Shown: positions 1 to 12,581, counted from the first letter of the stretch. The stretch is 64,000 nt of DNA from Urechis unicinctus (GCA_034190875.2 CM067349.1:4093311-4157310); one strand, 5' to 3'. Notes: generated by a model not told the origin, from the letters alone. Program-made: numbers and translations.

Positions 1-1150
1 CATAATAGGTAAAAGACATGACAGGCCGCAACTAATCTTGTACCGGTTTTGTTTCGCCAATGCAAAAGCGCAGACCCTTAATGAAGTGGACATTCGTGAA
101 CCTCATGGCATTGCGCTTAAAATCAATCGCATGGCTCTAGCGCTTGAACAATATGATTGAGGTAACATTTATAGGTTGTAAGGACGCATCGTAACGAGCT
201 GAGCAATACTGATGCCTCCAATGGATAGACTTGTGTAAGCTTGAAAAGAGTTATTACACCTGATGCACATTCTTATCTGTGATGTCCCGTTTGGACCAGA
301 GACAAATTTTATATCTTTCTACGTTATTGAGAACCAGCTTCAGAGCATATGTGATCGCACACGTAACATGAAGGACGTCGTTACATTAATTGATGTGTCC
401 GCATTAACACCCATTTTACGGCCCTTTGTCTAACCGGACCCTATGTTCGTGAGATGTTATAAATGTCTCTTCATTTTTAGAATCAATGTTTCATCTTGAC
501 AGAGGTGGTTGTTAACTTCTTTAGATACGTTACAAAAGGTGCACGTAAAGAGCGATCAGTGAGTGAATGAAATTAGCGTTGCAAATGACAGCTCCCCTTT
601 TCCTTAGCGTGGTTCGATGCTGTACTTCATCATTGGCTTTAGTCCATGTAAAAGCACATTTACAATCTCAAGCCGCCACATTGCTGTCATACTCTATCAT
701 CTAAAACTATCTCAGCAAAATTCGGCGATTATTTAAGAATTCAGAAATCCTTGAACGTCTCCATGTTATTGCATTTGCTCAAATCGGCTTTCCTCATTTG
801 TATGTTTGCACCGACTGAGTTCAGTTTCCCTAACCATTTTGGGCTAAAATATTAACAGGTAACTTCATACACACATGTACATATTTTCTTTAAGGTGGAA
901 TAGGAGCAGCTAGTTTTTGTGGGATGACACGTTCACAATTTGAAGCATTATCACTATAAGACCAAACATCACATTCTGCAACACCTACAATGATTGCAAG
1001 CAATCCGATATATTTCAAAAGTATGCAACATCCTGAATACATTTGTGCCTTATCTTAAACCAAAATGAATCCACGCAATGCACGCTGCGCACGCAATGCA
1101 ATAAATTGCTTTTCCGAGTGTTCCGTACCGGGCATTATTCGATGAAGTAA
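1..1150. other. non-coding stretch, nothing recognised
   Basis: AT-rich sequence with no long reading frame, no recognised transposon and no tandem repeat. I found no clear partner for it elsewhere in the window. Confidence 0.4.
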
Positions 1151-1330
1151 AGTCACTAGAAAACTCACTGAGGTTGGCTTATGTGTCCGATTGATGAGGT
1201 GGATTATTGCTTTCACTGCTACGATTGCATACTACACCCGTAGATGTATAATAAAAAAAACCGCATGCGTGTCATGAGGCATTCCGCATGAACATTTAGC
1301 AGGCGATGTTTATTGACCTTTAAACGTAAT
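1150..1330. repeat. short diverged block, partner at 34.0 kb
   Basis: The stretch around 'gaggttggcttatgtg', followed by 'attgct' and 'tcatgaggcatt', recurs at 34,045-34,135 with the same order and spacing. Identity is roughly 65-70% by eye. This is one of several diverged block families making up the background. Confidence 0.45.
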
Positions 1331-1594
1331 ATAAGGTATTCCATTTAAAACCACTCACAAAAATAACATCAGCAATTTCACTTGCAAATACGTGATATTG
1401 GTGTAAACAAAGTTTGAATTACTTTCTATGTTACTATTAGCCTAAGAACAATAGCATACGCAGTGCAATGGTTTACTGCAGCTCAATGTCTAGGAATACG
1501 ATTCATGCCAGGATAATAAACTACCCGCTCCCTCTAAATGTTAGGCCAACTAGCGCAGCACCACATCCAAATCACTGTTTCTAATTTATTCGAA

Positions 1595-2165
1595 ATAGGT
1601 AAGGTATAGTTCTACATTTGACACAAATCTGCAAGCCCGCCACCCGTTGAAGTTCTTACATGATCAAATGGAGCTATGTGGTGATTATAGATAGGAACAA
1701 TTGCTCTGTACTATGACATAGCAGAGTGCTACCATGAAGTGATTCGTGTAGTCCCCGTCAGTTTCTCTGAGGGAGTAACATTCACCGACGAGTATGATAC
1801 ATTGCATGAGTTTAGTTTGATTACGACATACATAGCTAGCCCTTTAAGCACATTGCAAGACAATGGTCTGATAGGCTGATTATATTTTCAACATGTTGAA
1901 GATCTGAGCTTTTGGCTAGGAGTGCCTTTGAACGGCTGTGCCGTAGAATTATAGGCAGCTAGACATATCTGGAAGTATATGATACAAAATATCAGTTTCA
2001 TCAGAGTTGCACGTATTTGTGGTATAATAGCAGAGTCTCATCAACTCAAAGAAGGACATAGCCCACAGAAAACGACAGACTATGGCGGCCAACAACCTTT
2101 TTTGATTCAGATTTGCCGGGACCAAAGAAGCTATGTGCAGAAGTAAATCGTATTAACGAGAATTA
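1595..2165. repeat. background repeat block E, copy 1
   Basis: This block aligns along its length with 6,893-7,560. Shared words include 'atggarctatg.ggtgattg', 'gacata', 'cagt.tctctg' and 'tctgataggct', interrupted by small indels. On the minus strand, near 1,695-1,770, a frame of about 25 codons is kept in both copies (see findings). No known domain is recognised. Confidence 0.6.
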
Positions 2166-2504
2166 ACGTGATCTTAGAAAACCTCAATGAATTTGATAAA
2201 AATTCTTTCCATTTCCGAACGTTTGTTCACTCACTGATAACATTACACCTTACAAGTTCTAGGCATATCGATATGTGCGATGCAAATGCCAAAACTGTAT
2301 CGCTTGTGCGATCTAAGCATAAATTAATTGTTTACGTATTTAATCGTTTTTAAAGGTAAGCACCCCTTTATACATCATATTCAGAAATAGAATTGCTATG
2401 TTTGCATAGATTCAGTTGCTCCCCTTTGTAGCTACCTAAAATAATGGATACAAAAACCATTTATTATCTATAACAAAGCATTTGCCATCCTGTATTGTTA
2501 TTCG

Positions 2505-2625
2505 AGACATTGCAGTCGTAGGCAGTGGGCAGGTCATTTAGTATACAGAGCCGACCTAGCTTCTCTCCGACGCTTTGTCACTCCATTACACCAACAATGT
2601 TTACATGTGGCATTTCATGAGGTAT
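2505..2625. repeat. background repeat block D, copy 1
   Basis: 'gatattgcagtcg', followed by 'gg.caggtcattta.tat' and 'cagccgacc', recurs at 20,355-20,480. About 75% identity by eye. Non-coding as far as can be seen. Confidence 0.5.
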
Positions 2626-3057
2626 ATAACACTCTTCCACAAATATCTGTCATATCTTGATCAAGTTCGTAGAGCATGCAATTAACCCACCCTGTTATAT
2701 TGATGAGGTCGACTATCTGGTCAATTTCATATCAGTTGTCAAGATTTCCATGGGGTTCTATTTCAAGTTCAACCGACAGCTCACACCAATTGTATTATGT
2801 TTTATTCAACTCACACTGTAATATTGCAGGACCGAACTAATATAGTTGAGCTAATACGGGAACCTATTACTAAACGGTAACGGCAAACATTCCCATTATA
2901 GGAGGAAGTTAACTTCATGATGTCATGGCATTGTTCCCAGCACGTTATAGCATTCATTACAGCCTAGGGAAGTATTCGAATTAATGTCATTTATTCGTAT
3001 AATATAGTGTATTGGATAGGGCCAGTATTCGTGGTCGGGAAAATATCAGATTTGATC

Positions 3058-3290
3058 AATGGGCTTAACGCAACCAGTTAGCTGTGATGTTTATCAACTC
3101 TAATTTTGAAACCAAGAATCAGCGTGACTGACAATGCCTGTACGCCACTAATGACGTGCGTCGGAAAGTGCATAAAAAGTTGTAAATGATTATTGCAGCG
3201 AATAAGTGTGAAATGGATTAACGCAACCAGTAGCTGAGACTTGTTTTGAAATCAAATGCCAAGGTCACAGATCGTCATGAAACCTTGTAA
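3058..3290. repeat. local tandem duplication, period about 147 bp
   Basis: 'ttaacgcaaccag', followed by a tagctg motif, occurs near 3,064 and again near 3,213. The sequence after each ('tttgaaa.caa', then a 'gac' or 'cac' run) is also alike. This is a small diverged tandem duplication within an otherwise featureless stretch (2,660-3,890). Confidence 0.4.
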
Positions 3291-3894
3291 ATCTATTTTT
3301 GAGTGGTCATCCAGGACATGCAAACATATCCACTAAACTACTCGAATGAAATATCAAAGGAATGATTGACAGTAACCAGGTAAGCACTCCACACTTGAAC
3401 ATCCCATAAGCACCCTGTCATTATTTGCACAGTATGTAGAATTACGAGATGTCTTTTCTTTCCATTTAGCTTCACTTGGCTGTGTTAATAAACCACAAAC
3501 CAAACATTTGTCATCACCTACGTTTATTTGGTGATGAGACTATCTTAAATGAATGACTAGTCTGATATCTTTTCACTGCCTGCTTTCGACAATCATTAGC
3601 CAATAAAAGCACATTACTTTGTCTAGATGCCACTTTGAAGTGTCAGAGCAACGAGAAGCCGTCTTGCAAAGACTCTTTTACACACATGAAAACAACGCAG
3701 TAGGCTATGTTTGAGGTAAGTTCAGAGTCTTTGAATGTACTGTTCCGTGTTCATCCTCAGGGCGTCTTTTAGTCTCATCTTGTTATACGGGACTCGTTAT
3801 AAACCCGCCGAATCCTCCTGAACGTAGTTTATCAGTCTTGTTTAGCTTGCTTGTAATCACGGTCCTACTCCTCGGATTCACGCAACGATTGACA

Positions 3895-5710
3895 ATCACA
3901 TGACGACACAGCAACTAACAAGCACAGGTGACACCTTCTGCCGTATTCATGTGAGCGAAAGTATCAGGGAACAATGCGACAGAGCTGATCATATTCACTA
4001 ACACTATTCGTCGTTGCCATCAATGTCTAATCTTGCAACATGACCATCATAACGAGGATATTTGGTCTCATTGGAGCCAATGACATCAAGTCACACAGTG
4101 GATAATAATATGACACCTGTACAAGGTGGAGGACCAAATGCATGTTTTGCTGCTGCCATCTATCGCCGTACGGGCATGCGTCATTATCAGTGGAGATCAC
4201 TCATCGTTAACAATAGCGTTTTGTCGATGCCTGAACTATAACAGATTGCTTAATATTGACAGAAAAAGCACTATTACTCATATTGTCATCTTATTCAATG
4301 ATAAGTCGGTACTATGGTGCACGAGAATCTACGACGAACAAGTAAATGCATTAACACACTCACACTTACGAACGCACACATACAGACGCACATACAAACC
4401 GCTTGGTTTTGTGAGCTAACAATCCATGTTATGTTTTTTATAAGAAGTCGACCTCTTATTTAGGACAATATCATGCGGCTTATATAAGGGCATTCAACTG
4501 CTCATTTGATTATTTTGTAAATCTGCTTGCTTGAGCAATATTTCACGCATAGGATATGAGGCACTTTGCTTGCTGGCTTATTAGGCGATGTCTATTGTGC
4601 AATTAGAAAAAAAAGGCCATTTGGAGTCGTTCACCGGCATATGTACTTTAACAAACGAGTATGAGTCAAGCAATAACTTCAGATATACGCAACTGTTAAC
4701 GTTTTCATTTTTTGAGTGTTCATCATTTCAGATATGAATGCGTTTTGGGTGTGTCTGGGACGGACTACATGTCTCATTGAGGCCTTTGGCGAGCTATAAA
4801 AGGACACCTGTTGTTAAATGTTTCGTTCTTATTGTTGCTGATTTTATTGTTCCCATGTTATGAAACAAAATGTACTTAGTGGAGCAAGGCTGCTCAGAGA
4901 TCTCCCGTTCTGTACGCATACTGGCATGCTAGGGCCGTAAATAGGCCAGTATCATCTTAAAATTTGGCCGGGCCATAATAACAAATAATATTCTGATGCG
5001 CCAGAGTAATAATACTGTGCTACGCTGCATCGAACCATATGATAGTTACAATAACCTATAACCAATAGTGCGAAATATTGTGTACCTTAAATTGTTACTA
5101 CTTTAAAGTTAGAGATAATATCACAAAAATAATTCAAAATGGGTGTTAACAGCTGAACAACATTGATTCATGCATCGTCGAATAGTTATAAATATTATGA
5201 ATTATATATCGACCGACTCGACAACGAAATGGTTAAATTTATTATTCAAAATATCTTGATATCGTTGCAGTTTTGCTTCATAAAGTTAAATGTTGCACAG
5301 ATTTTTCGTTACCTTACGTTTCTTTTTATATTGGTACCTTGAGTACGAAATAACCACATATATATATAGAAGCTCATTGTAAGTTAAAAAAATATTACGA
5401 TGCGCAGCTATGCAATCGCGGTCGCATTAAATGAACCGTTACGAATGTCGTTAATGTATATGCATCGTGAATTACTTACGATGTGTCATAAAATTCAAAG
5501 CAGCTGAACAGACATCAGATATCACATATATTCCAATATAACGCATATTGTAACGCATGGTACGATAACGGAGGGTTTATGCCAGGTATGTAACCTAAAG
5601 CATAATTTAGCAATAATGCGTTCCGGCCATTCTCCACAGAATACGACAGACAATGACATTCAAAGTCCCTAATACATTTAGACTGTCAAGGCTCAATGGG
5701 TTACTTCCAT
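3895..5710. repeat. background repeat block H, copy 1 (younger pair)
   Basis: Aligns with 57,190-58,585 at clearly higher identity than the other blocks, perhaps 85-90% by eye. For example, 'gacgacacagcaactaacaa' near the left edge and 'agactgtcaaggct' near the right edge occur in both. This copy carries about 300 bp more in the middle (around 5,000-5,300). The open frame at 4,126-4,419 is broken by an indel in the other copy, so I treat the block as non-coding. Confidence 0.75.
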
Positions 5711-6149
5711 GGCGAGCCGCGCGGGAAATAGACAAGTACATTTTCAGAATGGATGATGTTCATTTTAAACCGTTTTTGTGTTTTGCGCTAAGATTATAGT
5801 AGATTGGATTTGATGCATCGCACGGTGAATGATTAATGTGTTATCATTTTTGTTTATCCTGACCATGCGAGTGGCGAGCAGAGTCATATTAATAATGCTT
5901 CATTTTAAGGTTCATACCGTCAGTGTTAGCGATGTGCATAAACCTGCACCGTATAGTTCACGCCGCTCATTGGCGTGCCAAATACCAAAGCACCTCTAAA
6001 CAATACAAAAGTGGACCCGCCAACGTTCATAAGTTTAACGTACGAATGTCAGACAGAGATCGTCTATGAGTTATCCTTACGATGTACAACGCATCACAAA
6101 CACAACCATTCGATCATTTATGCACAATGATATGATCGATCAAGGCTCA

Positions 6150-6880
6150 ATATCAAATGTATGTCATAAAGCAGGTGCTATCCAGGTATCTTTTCTACAG
6201 TCCCAATAGTTACTAAACAGTTATCCAGCCAAATCGTTATTACTAAACGGTCTTTCAAAAGGCGGTAACATAATTGTCAACGTAGTAATTTTTTCATTTT
6301 CCTTCTCAGGGTTTTGCATTTTCTCGATTCATTGCATTGTTGCCTGTTGGTATAACTTCCTACCCGCCATAATAAACGCTTCTGTAATCGCTTTCTATCG
6401 TTAACATTTCCAAAATCGGCCAAGAGGCAAGTGTATTTAGCGGTTTTTACGCTTTCAAAAAGCCAAGCTGAAATTTATATAGATAGTATAAAGAATATAG
6501 GATGCTTTTACAGTTACACTTTTGACGGGCGTCATCAATACATCGGCATTTGCTTTAGTCTGACCGACAGTAAATTCAACGCAAAATTGATGTCAGGCTT
6601 TACACCTTATCTGAGGGCATAAAGAAAGACGGCGAGGTTTGATGGGCGTGTATACAGCAAGGTCATAGATAAATCATCTTGATGACATGTTTATCGGTGT
6701 AATACCTCGGTTTTATTGGCCGAATCTTCCCAAGGGATTTGTGATAGCAATAGTCCGTGTCAGCATTTAGCATATAAACCAAGCATGGTGAATATTCTGT
6801 GTTCAACACTAGCACAAATGGTACGCATTTGGGCGTCTTTCGGCGTAACAATTATATTGAATATAGCGAGTTTCGTTGCT
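6150..6880. repeat. background repeat block A, copy 1
   Basis: Aligns with 16,740-17,480 and more weakly with 26,100-26,830. The start also resembles 54,860-54,960. Shared words include 'ttgcattttctcgat', 'acagcaaggtcatagataaa', 'tttagcatataaac' and 'aatggtacgcatt'. A plus-strand frame at 6,514-6,622 is preserved in copy 2, as described in the findings. Confidence 0.7.
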
Positions 6881-6892
6881 ATTTATATTTAG

Positions 6893-7560
6893 AATAGGTA
6901 ATGTATGCTGCTACATTCGACACAGATTCGTACGCCAGAAACACATTTGACATGATCAGATGGAACTATGAGGTGATTGTTGATGTGAACAATTACGCTG
7001 TACGATGACATAACTTATAGCCACCAGGACGTCATTCGTGCGATTCCCATCAGTGTCTCTGTAAGGGTAACATGGACATTGACCAATTAATATAATACGT
7101 TGCAAATATCCCATGGGCTCAGTTTGATAACGACATAATTGCTCGCACCTTGAGCGTATTTAAATACACATGTCTGATAGGCTTATCGTATTAAAGTTTA
7201 TGAGTCTTGAATCGACGGCGCTTTCGTCACAAGTGAGCCAGATTAAGATCTAATAGTATGACTGTTAAATGATTATCGAAGCTCTACTGGCTGGGAACGT
7301 CATATCAACCAGCTATTTTCAACTAGCTATCCATTCTTCAGATCAATGTCTGATCTGTAAAATGATAGACATATCTGGAATCTTTAGCTGAGGTCACCGC
7401 ATGTATCTCATTAAAGAGACGACCATAACCCCGCGAAAATGACTTACTGCGGCTGGCAGTAAACAATATTAATCGATGCAGATTTGCTGGACCAACCAAG
7501 GCTACCTATTGCGTACTGTGCGCAACGGTCTAATAAATGATATTAACGAGCACTATGTAG
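6893..7560. repeat. background repeat block E, copy 2
   Basis: Partner of 1,595-2,165, lying directly after block A copy 1. The shared minus-strand frame is at about 6,985-7,061. No tandem structure or recognised domain. Confidence 0.6.
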
Positions 7561-7879
7561 TATTTACTTGAACCTCCAATGACTGAGGCCGCAGCAAGAG
7601 GCTTGTAAGGGGATGCACGTCTGACGGACGCAATCATCACACGCCACGATTTATTGAAAAGAACATTCATTGTCAAAGCAATAAATGCATCCAACATTAG
7701 CAATTTTGAGAGTTAAACTGACGAATCACAGATACACAACAGATGGATTCAGAAGGGAAGAAGCGTGATCTCAGACAGCACGGAAACTAACATGGAACAG
7801 ATAGAGATATTTTTCATTTACCAATGCCACTGAGACAATCGATGAAAAACTACGGACACGGGTATTTTACCAAGATGTA

Positions 7880-7976
7880 TTAAGACTCGGAAGTCATTCA
7901 AAGTTGAATGTAAAGTTATTAAGGCTATTCCATAAAGTTAGTATTATCATAAGCTCATGTGTGCCACGTGGGAATC
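7880..7976. repeat. background repeat block C, left part, split by the LTR element
   Basis: The sequence up to 'gtgtgccacgtgggaatc' resembles 15,190-15,255 and 19,600-19,650 ('tgtgccacgcgg'). The block resumes at 12,775 after the LTR retrotransposon, so the repeat was present before the element arrived. Confidence 0.6.
7972..7976. repeat. target site duplication, left copy (GAATC)
   Basis: GAATC directly precedes the 5' LTR and is repeated exactly after the 3' LTR at 12,770-12,774. A 5-bp duplication is usual for Ty3/gypsy integration. Confidence 0.9.
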
Positions 7977-8158
7977 TGTTTAGGCGGCAACTACTGCAGC
8001 CCCCTCTGGTGTGTTATGGTATCATATCTAACCACTGCTCCATCTAGTGGGAACTCTCTGCAATTGTCGTACTAGCCATGTCTTAGCTAATAGAATACTT
8101 TACATCTAAATCTCCTTGTTTATCTCTTCATTGACTCTCTGAACCTAACATATCAACA
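7977..8158 (+). repeat. 5' LTR
   Basis: Starts TGTTTAGGCGGC and ends ATATCAACA. It matches 12,595-12,769 except for a few substitutions and indels, including six bases present here and missing there near 8,068. At 182 bp it is short for a gypsy LTR. I see no convincing TATA box. Confidence 0.93.
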
Positions 8159-8178
8159 TGGTGACAAAGTGGGACTCT
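8159..8178 (+). promoter_or_regulatory. primer binding site, tRNA-Leu-like
   Basis: TGGTGACAAAGTGGGACTCT begins at the base after the 5' LTR. It resembles the complement of a tRNA-Leu 3' end (TGGTG, then CA, AGTGGGA and TC) with a few mismatches. Position is certain; the tRNA assignment is tentative. Confidence 0.7.
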
Positions 8179-8541
8179 CAAGTGGAAGTGAAGACTGAAA
8201 ATCTGGTAAGAAAAGGAGGAATCTGCTAGAATCTGCCAACTCTTCTGGGAAGCTGCTCTCAAATCTCCTATTATCAATCACTCAACCTCATGGCAGGATG
8301 TCAACTCAGTATCTACTCTCACAGCTAAGTGCACAAACTAGTATCTACTGACTCTCTCACTCTCTAAATGGTTTGAATGTGCATTTTAGTGAATTGTGAC
8401 ATATCTACTGATGCCAATGTACTACTGTTGGTAACTCAATGACTCAAAAAAAAAAGTGAACTTATAGTGCTCTCTGTGTGTGATAAAAGGAGTCTACAGT
8501 GTCATCTATCTATAACTCAAAACTACTACTGAAACTGAATT
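8179..8541 (+). other. untranslated leader of the LTR element
   Basis: About 360 bp between the primer site and the gag start, rich in 'ctctca' and 'ctact' motifs and without a long frame. It would hold any packaging signal, but I cannot identify one. Confidence 0.6.
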
Positions 8542-9315
8542 ATGGCTGCTGCTTGTGTATTTCCCCCACCTGGTCATTTAAACATTACTTCTGGAAATGT
8601 AGCTGAGACATGGAAGAGACAGTTTGAAATTTATCTCAAGGCTAGCAAAAATGACACTGAGCTAGTGGATGGGGAAACCAAGGTTGCCATTCTATTGGCT
8701 TGTGCTGGACCAGACGTGATTAAAGTGTTCGATCAGCTGGAGTTCACTCAACCGGCACACAAAAATGATGTCAAGAAAGTTCTCGGGTATCTAGAAAAGC
8801 ACTGTGCGCCTATGAAAAATGAGGTAGTATCTTCTCACAAGTTCTGGTCTCTGGAATACTATGGGCCATTTGACAAGTTTCTCACTGACTTAAGACTACT
8901 CGCTGCCGAGTGCAGCTTCGGAACTTTCACGAACCGACTCATTCGTGACAAGATAGTTTTTGTGACTACGGGCCGTCTGCAAGCCAGGTTACTGAGGGAA
9001 GCCGATCTAAACCTAGAGAAAGCCTTAAATATCTGTCGCGCTGACGAGATGGCAGAGCAGCACGGTAAAGAGTTCGAAAAACAGCGAAATATTGACAGGG
9101 TCAAAGCCAAACCTGCCAAGTATTCTACTTCTAAAACTTCTAAGCCGTCTTCTAAGAAGCAGGCTACTTCTACCACTTCTGCCCCGATGCTGAAGTACAA
9201 CTGCAAGTTCTGTGGCAGGAAGCACCTGGCGACCAAGGAGAGCTGTCCTGCTTATGGAAGTGAATGCCATAAGTGTGGAGAGGAAAACCACTACTCAAAG
9301 TTCTGCCCTAAATAG
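8542..9315 (+). CDS. gag: Gag polyprotein of the LTR element
   Basis: 257 codons from the first ATG after the leader to a TAG. Residues 1-180 look like a retrotransposon capsid region (a W-K-R-Q-F-E motif near 25-30, then predicted helices). A lysine- and serine-rich linker spans about 185-215. The C terminus carries two zinc knuckles, C-x2-C-x4-H-x5-C (CKFCGRKH...) and C-x2-C-x4-H-x4-C (CHKCGEENH...), joined by a PAYG motif, the arrangement I associate with Mag-like elements. Gag would form the particle and bind element RNA. The terminating TAG is in the same frame as pol, and coding sequence continues straight after it, so it may be a nonsense change in a once single gag-pol frame or a readthrough codon. 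Confidence 0.9.
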   Translation: MAAACVFPPPGHLNITSGNVAETWKRQFEIYLKASKNDTELVDGETKVAILLACAGPDVIKVFDQLEFTQPAHKNDVKKVLGYLEKHCAPMKNEVVSSHKFWSLEYYGPFDKFLTDLRLLAAECSFGTFTNRLIRDKIVFVTTGRLQARLLREADLNLEKALNICRADEMAEQHGKEFEKQRNIDRVKAKPAKYSTSKTSKPSSKKQATSTTSAPMLKYNCKFCGRKHLATKESCPAYGSECHKCGEENHYSKFCPK

Positions 9316-12300
9316 AAGAAGGTACAATGTCTCCACCATCAGGAATCTGACTCTGATGAATCTGACTCTGATGAATCTGACGATGATGGCCAGCAAGCAT
9401 GGCTGGGAGCTGTGCAGAGCTCAGGACGATCTACTATCCGGGCCAAAATGGTTGTCAACGACTGCGACGTCAACTTCGAAATTGATAGTGGTGCTGAAGT
9501 CAACATTATTAATCAGAAGTACGTTCTCAAAAGCCAAGTGAGACCCGCTAAACTAAGTTTGACTATGTGGAACCACTCATCTGAAACACCGCTCGGAGAA
9601 GCTCATCTCGATGTGATTAACCCAAAGACTGGGAAAACTACTAAGACTAATTTCGTCATTGTGTCTAACAAGTTCAACAATCTTCTCGGCGTTGCCTCTG
9701 TGCAAAAGATGAACTTGATTACGGTCAACAAGGAAAACTTAAACGTGGGACAAATCTCAGTATCTGATCTCGGGGATTTGGGTGAAGTCCATCTCTATAC
9801 GGACAGTGATGTCCAGCCTCGCGCTCTACCTTGAAGGACCATACCTATCGCTCTGTGGGATCGGGTGAAACAGGAGCTCGACCGCATTACATCTATCGGT
9901 GTTATAGAACCTGTCGACAAACCTACCGAATGGGTCAGCCAGATGGCTGTCGTCGAGAAAGCGAATGGATCTCTGAGGATCTGCGTTGATCCGCAACCCC
10001 TCAATCTCGCTCTTAAGAGGGAACACTTCAAACTGCCTACCTTTGATGAGATCATTCCGCGACTCACTCATGCCAAAGTCTTCAGTCGTCTGGACGTGGA
10101 GAGCGCATTCTGGCATGTTCAACTCGACGAACACTGTAGTAATCTAACGACCATGCCTACACCATTTGGACGCTATCGTTGGAGGAGACTACCCTTCGGC
10201 CATAAGGTCTCAAGTGAGATCTTTCAGAAGCGTCTTCTACAGGCTCTGGATGGTCTCAGTGGTGTGTTGTGCGTGGCCGACGATATTGTGGTTATCGGTC
10301 AAGGGGACGACCTGGAAGCTGCCAAGCGTGACCACAAGATCAATCTCAAGAGTCTACAGGAACAGTGCAAGGAAAAAAATATCAAGCTGAACGACAAGAA
10401 GTCAGACATTGAGAAGTCAAGCATCAGTTTTATGGGACACACTATCTCTAACAAAGGAATCAGTCCGGATCCAAAGAAGGTGAAAGCAGTTCAAGACATG
10501 CCGAAACCTACTGACGCTAACGGAGTGCGTCGTCTCTGCGGCTTCGTCCAGTATCTCTCTCGCTTTATGCCTAATCTCGCTGAAGATCTCAAGCCACTCA
10601 GAAGGCTTACATGTGACGAAGAACCGTGGAACTGGACCAAGGACTGTGATGAAGCTCTCGATAAGGTGAAGGAGAAAATCACCAAAACTCCAGTGCTCAC
10701 TTTCTATGATCCCTCTAAGGAACTCATGATCCAAGTGGATAGTTCTAAGGACGGAATCGGTGCAGCTCTTCTCCAAGACGGAAAACCCATCGAGTATGCT
10801 TCTCGAACGATGACAAGCACCGAAGGCCGCTACGCCCAAATAGAAAAGGAGTGCCTTGCTGTGGTATTTGGACTTGAGCGCTTCGACCAATACACCTACG
10901 GACGCGAAGTCTTAGTCCAGAACGACCACAAACCTCTTGCAGCTATATTGCAAAAGCCTATCAGTCAATCGCCCAAACGACTACAGTCCATGATCCTCAG
11001 GATCAGGCGATACGACATCAAGTTTCAGTACCTGGAAGGTAAGAAACTGGTTCTTGAAGACACCCTTAGTCGCGCTGCTCTGACAACTATATCAACTGCG
11101 ACCCAAGTTCATTCTCTGGGTGTGCTAAAACACGTGCCTATCTCCGATAAACGCCTCCAAGAACTACAACGTGCTACCGAAAAAGACGACGTGATGCAGA
11201 CTCTGACCGCAACCATCCAAAACGGTTGGCCGGAAAAGGTTGAGGACGTAGATAGTAAGATCAGGGTGTACTTTGACGTGCGTGACACACTGACAACATG
11301 TGACGGACTTATCCTGAAAGGAGAGAGGTTAGTGATACCTCAGTCTATGCGACGTCTAGTGAAGGAAAGATTACATTCTGCTCGTCTAGGTAAAGACAGC
11401 ATGATGCGCAGAGGTCGTGATCTAGTATTTTGGCCAGGAATGACCAAAGAGATAAGACAGCTGGCAGACAGTTGTGACATCTGCCAGGAGGCTAAACCAA
11501 GGAACCAAAAGGAAATGCTGATCCAACACGCACCTAGCACCGAACCATGGGAGAAGCTGGGCATGGATCTGTTCACGATTGACAACAAGAACTATCTGGT
11601 GACCGTGGACTATTATAGTAATTTTTGGGAGGTGGACCTCTTGACAACTATCACGAGCAGAGTCGTCATCAAGAAGCTTAAAGGACATTTAAGCAGGTAC
11701 GGAGTCCCAAAGGAAATTGTGTCGGACAACGGGCCCCAATTCTCCTCAAGTGAGTTCAAGGACTTTGTGGACGAGTACGGTATCAACCACAAAACATCAT
11801 CTCCAGGACACCCCAAATCTAACGGGAAAGCTGAGTCCTCGGTGAAGGCTGCTAAAACCTTGATGAAAAAGGCAGTCAAAGACAATAGCGATCCACACAT
11901 TGCTCTACTGGAGCTAAAGAACACTCCTCTACAGAGCACAGGAAAAAGCCCTGCGCAGCTACTGTTCAACCGGCGTACGCGCGCACTTCTGCCTTCTACA
12001 CGAGCTGTACTGAGCCGACGCGCCCGCACAACATAGCCAAGAGAAAGGCTAAGAGGAACAAGACTGTGGAGAAACACTACAACAAAACTGCTAAAACCAT
12101 GAAACCACTGAGCAAGGGAGACGAGGTGTGGATGTATCCTATAGACGGCGGACGTTCATGGAGAAAGGGAACTGTCTCTAATCGTGTCGACGATCGTTCC
12201 TATGAGGTACAGGAGCAGAATGGCAACCTATACAGACGCAACCGCATTCACTTGAGACCAGCTGTTGACCACGAGGGGGCTCAGGAGGACCCAGCACCAC

Positions 12301-12443
12301 CGGACACTGTACCGGAGCCAACACTGCAGGCACCACTGCCTGCCCAGGAACGACGCAGTGGTCGAGAGACACAACCACCTGCCTTTTCATGTGTCACTAA
12401 ACATTGTTTCCTTTTCAGCAAAACCAAAGACTCAAAAGACTGA
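9316..12443 (+). pseudogene. pol: Pol polyprotein (PR-RT-RNaseH-INT), interrupted
   Basis: This continues gag's frame after the TAG. A serine/aspartate-rich acidic linker comes first, then the protease (IDSGAEVNII, about 9,480; NNLLG, about 9,690). A TGA at 9,832-9,834 interrupts the frame just before the reverse transcriptase, whose motifs are LDVESAFW (10,090), LPFGHK (10,192) and VADDIVV (10,275). RNase H follows (QVDSSKDGIGAALL, 10,730; EKECLAV; QNDHKPL). The integrase has a zinc region near 11,370-11,500 in which a position I expect to be the second histidine reads R (HSARLG), then CDICQ. The catalytic core keeps D (MDLF and VDYYSNFW), D (SDNGPQF) and E (NGKAESS). A frameshift near 12,000-12,010 separates the core from the C-terminal domain, which continues in another frame to 12,443. 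The enzymes would copy and integrate the element; this copy cannot make the whole protein. Confidence 0.93.
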
Positions 12444-12581
12444 TATCTCATAACATATAGTCTATATCTAACTTAACTGTAACATAAGAGTCAAACTCAG
12501 TATTATGGTTGATACCTAAATGACAGTTATCTCAGTAGTCTTATATATACTCAAGACATATATATCTTTACCCTCTATTCT
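12444..12581 (+). other. 3' untranslated region of the LTR element
   Basis: AT-rich stretch between the pol stop and the polypurine tract. No env-like frame and no other gene. Confidence 0.6.

Noticed and set aside
4126..4419. 97-codon open frame
   Set aside because: The equivalent stretch at about 57,430-57,560 has an indel that breaks the frame, despite high nucleotide identity, so it is not under coding constraint.
8859..9291. minus-strand frames opposite gag, and similar frames opposite pol
   Set aside because: Shadows of the real gag and pol coding sequence.
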